This document shows positions 33,785-43,281 of a stretch of DNA of 64,000 nucleotides, piece by piece. The stretch is from positions 235,598,866-235,662,865 of the forward strand of contig CM077676.1 in assembly GCA_039707655.1 (NCBI GenBank), read 5' to 3'. The stretch comes from Elymus sibiricus (taxonomy: Eukaryota > Streptophyta > Magnoliopsida > Poales > Poaceae). The notes beneath the pieces are model-generated. The model had not been told where the DNA came from. It saw only the letters and a list, made by a program, of their open reading frames with translations, and searched no databases. Position 1 is the first letter of the stretch. Each line of letters opens with the position of its first letter. A program made the translations under genes and the position numbers.

Positions 33785-36424
33785 TTAGGCGCGTGAGGCG
33801 CCGCCGCCGCCGCTCCCGCCGCCGTCGCGAAGGAGCTCGCCGCCGCCGCCGCTGACCTCTAGCTCGAAGGCGTACAACCCGACGAAGCCGGCCACGTGCT
33901 CCCTCATAGCCTCCTCGAGGGGTTCGCGGAGCTCCGCCAGGACAGGGGTCACCACCCGCCCGAAGTCGAAGCGATCGTCGAGGCGGAGGAGGTTGCTGAA
34001 GAGTCGCGTTGTCGCTTGGGTCAGCAGGTCGCGGCACGCTTCCTCGACGGTGGCATCCGTGTCCAGTAGCTGCTTCTTGAGGTCCTCAACCTCGTCCTGG
34101 AGCTCGTCCCGCTTGGCCGCGAGGCTCCTCTGCTCGTCAAGAGCGGCCTGAGCGACAGCCAGTTCATGCTCCTTCGCCTGTAGGCACTGCCGCTCTGCCT
34201 CCTGCGTGGATGCGGATGTCGCCAGCTCAGCTTCGTGGGACGCAAGCCGCCTGTCGAGGGCCTCGGCGGCCTCCTCCCGCATCTTGAGCCGGCGCTCGCG
34301 TGCGGCAGCCTGCTCTTGGAGGGTCTTCTCGTAAGCGTCTGCCTCATCCCGCCGCCGGTTGGCCTCCTGGGCATCTTCAAGGGCCTTCGCGAGGGACGCC
34401 TGGGCGTCCTTGGTGAGCTGCTCGCACTGCGCCCGCGCCTCCTCGCCCTCCTGGTGGTTAAGCTTCGCCGCCTCCCGAAGCTGGCTCCACCCATCTGCCA
34501 GCCGTCGCCACTCCTCGGCCTGGAGCTCCGCCTCCTTCCTGAGCTCGCCCTCGAGGACCTCGAGGGCCGCCTTGACGCTGTTGACGGCCCCACCCCATGG
34601 CGCGGTGCTGCTCTCCCCCGGCACCAAGGCGCGACTCACCCGGGCTTCCTCGCTGCCAGTTGACGACGTCAGATGGGAAGGCGTGATCTCGGGCCCCTTC
34701 GGTAGGCCCACGCCGTCACCCCCAGTGGGGGTCGCGCTCGCTACCATGGGCACCTCGAGGGCCGGGCGCTTGGGCCAGGGGACGGTTCCCGTAAGGGCTA
34801 CGGTGAGCTCTGTTACCGCAGGCATGGGGGGCGTTTCCTCGCGCCAGGTGGTCGCCTCCGCGTACCCCTGGGAGAGCCCCCCCTGGCCATCGGCAGTCTG
34901 GCCCCCACCCTCCGGTCACCGCTCGGCCTCCTCACTGCCTCCCACCGAGCTCGCTGCCAGGTGCGCCGGCACAGCGGGCGAGGTGGCCTTCAGGAGAGGG
35001 GAGGGCCCCTCGACCTCGGCTTTCCTCCTCTTGGCCTTCTCCTCCTTGGCGGCCAGATCGAGGCTCCTACGCAGGCGAAGGCTCATCAGGGCTGCAGTGG
35101 TCAAGAAGCAGAGATCGATGGAGAGGGAACGAAGGAACTTACTCATCCTTAGGGTAAAAGCGCCTCCTCTTCCGCTCCTTGGTGGCGCCACTGCTGCTGC
35201 TCCCCCCTTCACGCAGCACACCTGGGCGGCCGCCCGAGGGCGCGGCGAGAGCCTCGTCGGGGTCGGCAGCCCCGGCGGTCCCCTCTGCCCGCTCCTCAGG
35301 GGTCTCATCGACCTCCATTGCCGGCACAGGCCTGGCCGGCACAACGCGGAACGCTTCCCCATCGTCACCCTCGTCCTCGCCCAGCCGAAGTCACCGGCGT
35401 GCTGGTGGAGACGGAGGGGATGGCGGGGACGACTCCTCGCTGCTCTCCGTCGCAGAGAAGGAGGCCTCGTGGTCGCCCGAGGCGGACCTCGACTCCGAAG
35501 AATCCTCGGGAAGCTCTTCAGGCTCCTCGAGGTCCGTCCGGACCAACCCCCACTAGTCGAACTGGGGCATCGCCGCCACCAGCTCATCCCAGTTGGACCA
35601 GTGGTACAGCGGGCGTGCGTCACGAGGCATCTCCTCTGCCTCCTCGGGAAATAAAACTTCCCAAGATTCGGCCACTACCTCGGCCGAGAGGGGCTCCGTC
35701 ACTAGACGGATCCGGTCGTCGGCACTGGTGATCTCCTACACCGGGTGAGAGCGCTTCTGCAGGGGCGCGATGCGGCGGTGGAGGAATTCCTTGGCAATCA
35801 TGCCTGCCATGAGCCCGGCCTGGCGCAGCTCCGCCAGGCTCTCCAGAATAGGCCTCAGGGCGGCGCCGCTGAGCTTCTTGTTCTCCAAGCGGGGGGTCTT
35901 CTCGGCCGGCTTGGTAGGAATCGCCAAGAGGGGACTGGTCTGCAGGGCATCAACATAGACCCAGCGTGACCTGAAGTTCTCCACCTTCTTCAAGATCCTC
36001 ATGTCGATGAAGACCTTGCCCATCTCGTCGTCAATACGGAAGGAGGCCCCTCCGGTGCAGTGGTTCCCTGAGGAGAATACCCGCAGGCTGTAAAAGGTCC
36101 GGAAGAGCGCCACGGACGACATCACTCCCAGGAAGGCCTCACAGAGGTACGCAAAGAGGGCTAGAACGAGGACGGAGTTGGGGTGAAGGTGGAGAAGATG
36201 AATCTCATAATGCTCAAGAATGGCGAGGAGGAAGTCGGAGAAGGGCGGTACCAGCCCGGCGAAGAGCGAGTGGTAGAAGACGGAGACCACTGTGGGTCCG
36301 AGGTCTCGCCGTGGGTGCGAGCCCGGCCAGATCTTGGTGGCGCCTCCCTCGAAGTGCGTGGAGGCCAAGTGGGGGTGGTGAACGAGGAGGCCTCTACGGT
36401 CGCGGGTTTCTTGCCTGGGGCCAT
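33785..36424 (-). pseudogene. Antisense Transposase_28-type ('putative gypsy type transposon') gene
   Basis: Minus strand inside a plus-strand element. ATG at 36424 (MAPGKKPATVEASSF). After one frame change comes the core SLFAGLVPPFSDFLLAILEH, then YEIHLLHLHPNSVLVLALFA and YLCEAFLGVMSSVALFRTFY, typical of Pfam Transposase_28 (PF04195, from memory). Next are RLENKKLSGAALRPILESLA, an acidic Ser/Glu/Pro linker (SSESRSASGDHEASFS), a basic KERKRRRFYPK, and a coiled coil of about 200 residues (34590-33950) rich in Glu/Ala/Arg. It ends in a Gly-rich tail at 33785. Stops or shifts lie near 36300, 35736, 35555 and 34916; the last 346 codons are fully open. Function is unknown: despite the Pfam name no transposase catalytic motif is visible. 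Likely an accessory gene of Tat-like elements. Confidence 0.8.
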
Positions 36425-36696
36425 AGCGGCGGAGAGATTGGAAGTCGAAGGGGAAGAATAGAGGAGCTGCCCACGCGGGATGAAGGGCGAGATGGAGACA
36501 GAGAGCAATGACGCGCCTACGCCCCGCGCGGGCAGGCTTTATCGCCAAGATGGCGGTTACCGAGGCGTCGTGGGGGTGGGGGCGACTCACCCCGCGAACA
36601 CCGCCACATGTCACCTCTGAGTTCGGCAGCTCAATGGGCCCCGCGTCGTTTCGTCCCTAACGGGCAGAATGTGCGCGCTGCGGACCCGGGGGCTAC

Positions 36697-37578
36697 TGTC
36701 GGCCCAGTGGGAACCAGGGTACCACGGCCTGTCTGCCTCTGGCCCAGAGGACAATGCTTGGGCCGGCCCACGAGAGTGGCCCCGCCATGGCCGCACCGGA
36801 AGAAGCCGCCTCGTGAGGGGCGAGCCTCGCGAGGCCCCTCGCCGCCGGGCCAGGCCTTGCCAAGACTGCCAAGCACCAGGATGCCTCGCGAGGCTCCCCA
36901 CACGAGGCTCCCCTCGCGAGGCCTCCTCACGAGGCAGGGCGTGCGGAGCAGCCTCGGTGCTTCATGGCCAACACATGGGTGACGACCCGCTATCAGGATA
37001 AGGACAGCAAGGCGTGACCGAGCCTAGCTTCCATTCTGGTGAGAAGGGAGCAGTGATATTTGCCTCTCACAAAGCAAGTCCCAAAGCATTTCCTCTTTGG
37101 TGAAAGAAGATCAGGACGGATCAGCGCGCCAGGACGAAGGTCACCGCCAAGCCCATCTACACGTCACGAAGACCACTTTATCAGGCGGAGACCGCCTTTA
37201 GTTAGGATAGACCTACGCGTCTATTCCCCTTTGAATTCCCGCCCTGTGGCTACCCTTTCCCGCGCATATTTTTGGGGAAGAGGACCAAGGCACTACAAAA
37301 GGGACAGGGCCACCTCCATGTAAGGGGATCGACTCATTTTCTCCCCCACACCTCGTGTACCTCATGCCACAAGCTCTCCATTATAGAGCAATCCAACATA
37401 GGCAGGAGTAGGGTATTACACTGCTCGGTGGCCCGAACCTAGGTAGCTCGCGCGTCCCCTTCGTGTCCGGTGAGAGTCAGCGAGTCCGTCGTGTCGTAGG
37501 TTGCCAAGCAAAGTCCCCCAGAGTTCGAATCCTAAGTTCTTGGAGAAGTTTCTTGGACGTAGATCCTCGACTCCGACA
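36697..37578 (+). repeat. Tat-like 3' LTR (882 bp) with PPT
   Basis: Starts TGTCGGCCCAGTGGG after the purine-rich GCGGACCCGGGGGCTAC (36680-36696) and ends CTCGACTCCGACA. Followed by aatag (37579-37583), the duplication of 28915-28919. Contains short palindromes around CCTCGCGAGG (36826-36925) repeated several times. Confidence 0.92.
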
Positions 37579-37583
37579 AATAG

Positions 37584-40386
37584 CTTCTCTGATGATGACT
37601 CTAGAACCTGTCAGAAGATATTCTTGGCTTGGTGTAGGGGTTCTTGGAGTGATCAAAGAAGGTATTCTCATTTCTGAAGTTCGCCACACTGAAGTTGCAG
37701 TTTGTAGAGGGAGTGCTGCGAAGCCTTGGCATTCTTGGCATTGACTTCTGGATCTGAGGCTTGTTGTGAATATTGAATTCATATTGTTGGCCATGCAGCA
37801 CAGGAGGAGTGAGGGTTGGCCATACGACTGGAACAAGCTCAACAGCTCGATTGTAGGCCATAACAGTGTTGGCCGCATTGGCTTCAGTTGGAGCAATGAC
37901 TTCAAGAGCAGGAGCTTCATGTGTTTCAGTCAAATTGACTTCAGCTGGGGTGACTTCAGGCACAAGGGCCACAGTGGCAGCAGTAGTGATAGGTTCAGAC
38001 ACAGATCCTTGATTGTCTTCGGCTGATGGAGCTGGAATATCTTCAGACTGCTTGGCTTCGAGCTCATGATGGGCTTCAGTTGATTCAGTCTGGATAGGTT
38101 CAACATGAACATCTTCAGGTTGTGTGGTGGTGCTGGGGGGAACATCTTCTTGCATGACCTCTTGAGAGACAGAGGTTTCGGTATGCACATCCTCTTCAGG
38201 GATGTTTCTCATGGAGGAGGAGGGCCTCTGGCCTCGGTGAAGCCTTCAAAAAGAGGGCGACGCTTTTGGGGAAGTATTACTTGTCTCCATGGATTCTGGT
38301 GTGATTTCTGGTGATTGGAGCACTGGTGTTGCAATATCAAGAGGAGGAGTAGTGGGAATCACTTCATGCAGCAGAGAGTTTGGATGCTGCTCATCCCAGA
38401 ACTCATCTTGTACCATTGGTGTCAGGGGATTGCCAATACTGATGGCTCACTATTCTCTTGAACAGGTGATGATACCACATCACAGGTGAGCTGAGGAAGG
38501 ACTTCATCATCTTCATGTCGCACATTGGCTTCAGTACCAATGTCTTCAGCCGCGGTGGGGTCAACAGCTGGAATCGCTTCAGTTTCAGGAACCTCTGTGG
38601 AAGCAGGTTCATGCACAACAATTCTTCTTTCAGTATTTTCTGAGGCAGGGGGAGCAACAGAAATGGGCATCACAAGCAGCGGCTCTTGATGAGGTGTTGG
38701 AGCAGGTGGTGCTTGTGCCCTGCATAAAGCCTTTAAAGCTTTTGTCTTCTAGCGCTTCTGAGAAGGGGAAGCGGCAGAAGCTTCAGATTGCTTGTGCTTT
38801 CTGGCTTCGGATTCAGCTTGCTGGGTCTTCTTCCTTTCTGAAGCAATTGAGGGGGTAGAAGGATTCGGGCCAAAGAAGTTTGGCGGGAAGACAATCTTGG
38901 GCGCATCTTGCCTGGAAGGCTCAACAGCAGGTGGCACTGGCTTCTTCTTTTTCTTGATCAGCTTTGGATCAATAGCGGGTCGGCCAAGTGCTTTCCTCTT
39001 CAAGCCCTCATTGTGTGCTTGCACTATTTTCTCAGCATGTTTCTTGAGGCGTTCTCGAGCACCTTTGGCTTCATCACGATGTCTTTGAAATTCTTCTTTA
39101 AGTTCAGCCATCATCTTCTTGAAGCCTTTGATTTCCTTGACACTGAACTTCTCAACATGCTTCTTGAAAAGCTTCTTCTCATGCTCAATCTTGTTTTTCT
39201 GCTCAATTACTTTCTGAACGATCCCAAGTTCCTTGGTTATGAATCCTTGGAACGTGAAACTGATGTCAATTGGAAGCTGCAGATCATCAATGGAGAGAGA
39301 TGGGTCATGAAACCATTCATCAATGAAGTTGTTGAGGATGTCGTGGTCGAATAGAGGCAGATCCTTGAAGATATCAGACTCTCCCTGCTTGTTTTTGATG
39401 AGCTGCTCAAGGGCATCATCATCGAATTCATAATCCGATAAATCAATGATAGCATCATCATCAGGCAAAGTGCTGGTTGGTTTAGGACCTCGCCCAGCAG
39501 AATGCTTTGTCTTCAGACAGTTTCATGACACATCTTCAAAGTGCACACTGGATTTAGGAGGGGCAGATTTCATAGGCTTCACCCTTGAAGCTTTTGGTGC
39601 AGTAGTGGCCTTTGAAGCTTGTGCACCTTTAGCCTTTGAAGCTTTTGGCTTGCGCTGAGGCTTGGGTGAGGCAGGAGCAGTATCTTCACCTTGAGCTTCT
39701 CCTCGAGCGGCAGCAGCGACAGTATGACGAGCGTCAATATGCTCTATGTACGCCTGAAGACTATCCCATGGCCCAGCCAGATTTGGATCAGCTTCACGTG
39801 TGCCATCGGGCCTTGGCTCAGCAGGGCCAGAGCTCAAGTCAAAGCCAAAGTCTTTCTTGTTTTGTTCTACAGAGCCTCGTGCAAACTGATAATTAGCTTC
39901 AAATAGATCATCTTCTCGACTCCATTGAATGCTGCATGGATCAGGATTTTGAGGCATGACGCCTCTGACCATGCATGGATAGAAGTTCTGAGCAAGGGCA
40001 TCAGCCTTTGTCTTTGGTATTAGCTTCCTGTAGACAATATCTGCCCATGGTGGCCTGACAGCATTCTTGGCAGAGTATTCAGGCATAACAAAGTGATAAA
40101 CGAACCATCGTTCTGCCCAGTATCTTTGAATCCATTGGACTCATGACTTGCACTGACCATATGTCTCTTCCGGATATGACTTGTACTGCTCATAAAGATC
40201 TGGAGGGAGGTCTAGAGCTGTGTTAGCTCGCCTTTGTCTGCCTCCCTTCTTTGAAGTACTCTGATCTACCATTGGCTTCACAGAATCGATGCGGCAAGAA
40301 CTAGCTTTAGGTGAATCAAGATGAAGTTGTAAGAAGTCTGCAAATGAATTCAGACTATGAGAACCAAGTGACTCGCCCACGGACAT
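37584..40386 (-). pseudogene. LARD-like element long ORF, N-terminal segment
   Basis: Start ATG at 40386 (MSVGESLGSHSLNSFADFL). Same minus frame throughout 40386-38422 except stops at 40141-40143, 39523-39525 and 38749-38751. Contains RAWIQ-style aromatic core (VQWIQRYWAERWFVYHFVMP), SAKNAVRPPWADIVYRKLIP, MVRGVMPQNPDPCSIQWS, then a basic low-complexity KAKGAQASKATTAPKASR, an acidic LSDYEFDDDALEQLI, a Lys/Glu coiled coil (KNKIEHEKKLFKKHVEKF) and a poly-Lys patch KKKKKP. A frameshift between 38422 and 38212 leads to an acidic Thr/Glu/Pro-rich region ending at the Tat insertion (37583). Joined to 27497-28914 the protein would be about 1400 residues. No enzyme domain seen; I infer a gag-like or DNA/RNA-binding role, with low certainty. 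Confidence 0.65.
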
Positions 40387-41345
40387 GTACCTGTGAAAGA
40401 ATTAGCGATGCAAGGGAAGGAGGAGAGGTCATATGCATTCTCAGAGGATTTTGAAGTTAAATCAGTTTGAAGATAATGACCTCATACTACGAAGACATTC
40501 ACTTATCGTGAGAGGTTGGTTCCAGATTTGTACGAATTCGAGAATAGGTACAAGTGAGGAATCATACGAGTCATGTATCATAAGTGAAATAACTTGGCAA
40601 GATATGAGATGTGTATGACAGAAGATGAAGATTTGGAAGTGAAAGAACAACTTCTAAAAAATTTCGAAGATCCATTGGATCAAACGAACAGTAAAAAGTA
40701 AACTTTTATTTACCACACAATGATCTGACGAAGAACGGCTGAATGAAGCAAAGAGGAAGCTAAGAAGTTCGATCTCCCACACCATAACTTGGCAGTGGAA
40801 GACAGCTACGGTGGTGGCGGAGCGAAGATATCCGCGGCCGGCGTGAGTACGGCGTCGAAGAGGTCGCGGCAGCGAAGCGCTTCTTCTCCGGCGTTGATGG
40901 AAGCGAGCGACGGTGCTAGGGTTATGAGAAGGCGAGAGCGATAGGTGTGAAGGTCATAAATGACCATGGGGGCTAAGTATTTATAAGGGGTAGTTCAGCC
41001 TAGGTGAAAGGACAATTTTGCCCCTGACGATATGTATTTGCAAGACGCGTGGCATGCATGAGCAGTTTTATTGCCACGCCTTGACCCCACTACCCAGCTG
41101 TTTTGGCGGGAGGTCATTCCGGCTTCTACAGCGACGGCAAAGTGTATAAGAATAATAAAAACATTTTAAATATTGGTCTCAAAATCTTCGACTAACAAGG
41201 ACACAGTGAAGACAATCGACATGTGTCAAATAGAATGCATATAAAGATTTAGAGAGATTTGGAAGAGACGAGCATAGAGGGGTAAGTGTCCAATCACATT
41301 CACTTAGCGCAGAAAAATCAACTTGAAGGCATAGCTATAAATGAA
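40387..41345 (-). promoter_or_regulatory. TATA-box promoter and spliced leader upstream of the LARD-like ORF
   Basis: On the minus strand: CATGCATG at about 41060, TATAAATA at 40985-40978, then a CT- and GC-rich leader. A possible donor GTAAAT at 40713 and acceptor TTCTTTCACAG ending at 40391 would remove a 323-bp intron and place the start codon 5 bases into the next exon. This is the layout of an ordinary plant gene leader, unlike a PBS-gag junction. It is not homologous, as far as I can see, to the 3' LTR at 13181-14462, although that LTR also has TATAAATA followed by a C-rich stretch. Above 41000 is AT-rich DNA without ORFs. Confidence 0.5.
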
Positions 41346-41665
41346 TGCTTTTGAGAAAAAACTCATATATATATATATAGGGTGGGTCTATTCTAACAAC
41401 ACCCTTAAGACCTTATTCTACCATCAAAAAGCTTATTCAGCCAACACCCCCACCTGAGCGCCGCCGCCCCTCCCCTCTCCGCCTCCTACCACGGGAGCGG
41501 CCTGGCGCACCGCCGCCCCTCCCCTCCCCGCCGTCTACCGTGGGAGCGGCCTGGAGCGACGCCTCCCCTCTCCTCCCCGCCTTCTTCCGCCGCAGCGGCC
41601 GACATTGGTGCGGCCCCTCTCCTCCCCGCTTTCTCCCGCGGCAGCGGCCTGGGAGCACCGTCGCC
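41346..41665 (+). mobile_element. Element X, left part
   Basis: Begins around a TATATATATATA tract and GGGTGGGTCTATTCTAACAA (about 41379-41398), an AT-rich start followed by a GC-rich tandem repeat. It is interrupted at 41666 by the Athila-type element and resumes at 58387 in the same type of repeat. The left boundary is a guess, drawn where the LARD-like sequence stops; no inverted terminal partner is in the window, so the superfamily is unknown. Confidence 0.45.
41450..41665 (+). repeat. GC-rich minisatellite, left half (unit about 58-60 bp)
   Basis: Four degenerate units around CCCTCCCCGCC, TTCTTCCGC and GGCAGCGGCCTGGGAGC. The right half continues at 58387-58545 with three further units, so the array was split by the Athila-type insertion. 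Confidence 0.75.
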
Positions 41666-43175
41666 TGATACGTCGAATTTGCATCATGATTTCTTACTGT
41701 TAATTATTATGCTTTTAATCATTATTCGACTTTATGGTACAATTCTTATGCCTTTTCTCTCTTAATTTGCAAGATTTACACGAAGAGGGAGAATGCCGGC
41801 AGCTGGAATTCTTGACCTAAAATAGACACGTCAGAGATACCTATTCTACAGAGCTCCAATTGACCTGAAATTTAACGGAGATTTTTTATTGAATATATAA
41901 AAAATACTGGAGAAAAGAAATACCAGAGGGGACCCACCAGTTGCCCACAAGGCAACAGGGCGCGCCCCCCCTGGGCGCACCCTATTGCCTTGTGGGGCCC
42001 ACAGCTGGCGTCTGGCCCCCTCCTTCTGCTATAGGAGGTCATTTTCCCTAGAAAAAATAAACAGAAGACTTTTGGAATGAAGCGCCACCGTCTCGAGGCG
42101 GAACCTGGGCAGGAGCTATTTTGCTCTCCGGCGGAGCGATTCCGCCGGGGATACTTCCCTCCCGAAGGGGGAAATCGAAGCCATCGACATCACCAACGAT
42201 CCTCTCATCATGGGAGGACCAATCTTCATCAATATCTTCACCAACACCATCTCATCTCAAACCCTAATTCATCTCTTGTATTCAATCTTTGTCTCGAAAC
42301 GTCAGATTGGTACCTGTGGGTTGCTAGTAGTGTTGATTACATCTTGTAGTTGATGCTAGTTGGTTTATTTGGTGGAAGATTATATGTTCAGATCCTTAAT
42401 GCTATTCAATACCCCTCTGATATTGAACATGAATATGATTTTTGAGTAGTTACTTTTGTTCTTGAGGACATGGGAGAAGTCTTGTCATAAGTAATCATGT
42501 GAATTTGGTATTCGTTCGATATTTTGATGATATGTATGTTGTTGCTTCCTTTAGTGGTGTCGTGTGAACGTCGACTACATGACACTTCACCATATTTGGG
42601 CCTAAGGGAAGGCATTGTGGGGTAGTAATTAGATGATGGATTGCTAGAGTTTCAGAAGCTTAAACCCTAGTTTATGCGCTATTCCGTAAGGGGCTGATTT
42701 GGATCCATATGTTTCATGCTAAGGTTAGAGTTATCTTAATTCTTCTTTCGTAGTTGCGGATGCTTGCGAGAGGGGGTAATCATAAGTGGGAGACTTGTTC
42801 AAGTAAGAACACACCCAAGCACCGGTCCACCCACATATCAAATTATCAAAGTAGCAAACACGAATCAAACAAACATGATGAAAGTGACTAGATGAAATTC
42901 CCATGTGTCCTGAGAACGCTTTGCTTATTATAAGAGAACGTTCCGGCTTGTCCTTTGCTACAAAAAGGATTGGGCCACCTTGCTGCACTATTTTTTACCA
43001 TTACTACTTGTTATGAATTATCTTGCTATCAAAACTATCTGTTACTGCTACTTTCAGTACTTGCAGAGAATACCTTGGTGAAAACTGCTTGTCATTTCCT
43101 TCTGCTCCTCATTGGGTTCGACACTCTTACTTATCGAAAGGACTATGATTGATCCCTTATACTTGTGGGTCATCA
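41666..43175 (+). repeat. Athila-type 5' LTR (1510 bp)
   Basis: TGATACGTCGAATTTGC to TTGTGGGTCATCA. Contains the imperfect palindrome CACAAGGCAACAGGGCGCG / GCGCACCCTATTGCCTTGTG at 41946-41994. The site at 42650 (gctagagtttcagaagc) is the empty counterpart of the CACTA-2 insertion in the 3' LTR. Confidence 0.93.
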
Positions 43176-43186
43176 AGACTCTTTTT

Positions 43187-43204
43187 TGGTGCCATTGCCG
43201 GGGA
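43187..43204 (+). promoter_or_regulatory. Primer binding site, tRNA-Asp-like
   Basis: TGGTGCCATTGCCGGGGA, 11 bases after the 5' LTR, close to TGGCGCCGTTGCCGGGGA, the tRNA-Asp complement used by Athila elements. Two C-to-T-type changes. Confidence 0.8.
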
Positions 43205-43281
43205 GTGAAGCGCCTTTGGTGAGTGGAATTTGGTAAGGAAACATTTATATTACGTGCTGAAATTTATTGTCACTTGTCACT

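Larger units (their letters stand above)
28920..37578 (+). mobile_element. Tat-like gypsy element with antisense gene, RT-deficient
   Basis: 8659 bp bounded by LTRs that begin TGTCGGCCCA and end GACTCCGACA, with an exact AATAG duplication. Plus strand: gag, a CxxH zinc motif, protease, then only scraps of RT; RNase H and integrase are absent. Minus strand: a large Transposase_28-type gene at 33785-36424 between the RT scraps and the 3' LTR. A PPT-like GACCCGGGGGCTAC precedes the 3' LTR. It would need enzymes from an autonomous relative. The first 90 bases of the two LTRs differ at about 5 positions plus one indel, more than in the chromovirus, suggesting an older insertion. Confidence 0.9.
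13181..41345 (-). mobile_element. Large non-autonomous LTR retrotransposon (LARD-like), nested host
   Basis: Minus-strand element built from three visible pieces: 13181-14572 (3' LTR, PPT, end of internal region), 27082-28919 and 37579-about 41345. The pieces are separated by a chromovirus and a Tat-like element. Removing these restores one continuous minus-strand coding frame apart from point stops and one frameshift. No protease, RT, RNase H or integrase is visible anywhere in it, so it would depend on proteins from another element. A 5' LTR matching 13181-14462 was not found near 40.4-41.3 kb; the element is probably truncated where element X begins. An alternative is that the right part is a separate gene-like element sharing the insertion site. 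Confidence 0.65.

Noticed and set aside
34235..35731. Plus-strand ORFs opposite the antisense Transposase_28-type gene
   Set aside because: Shadow frames of a GC-rich coding strand; the minus strand shows the family motifs and coiled coil.
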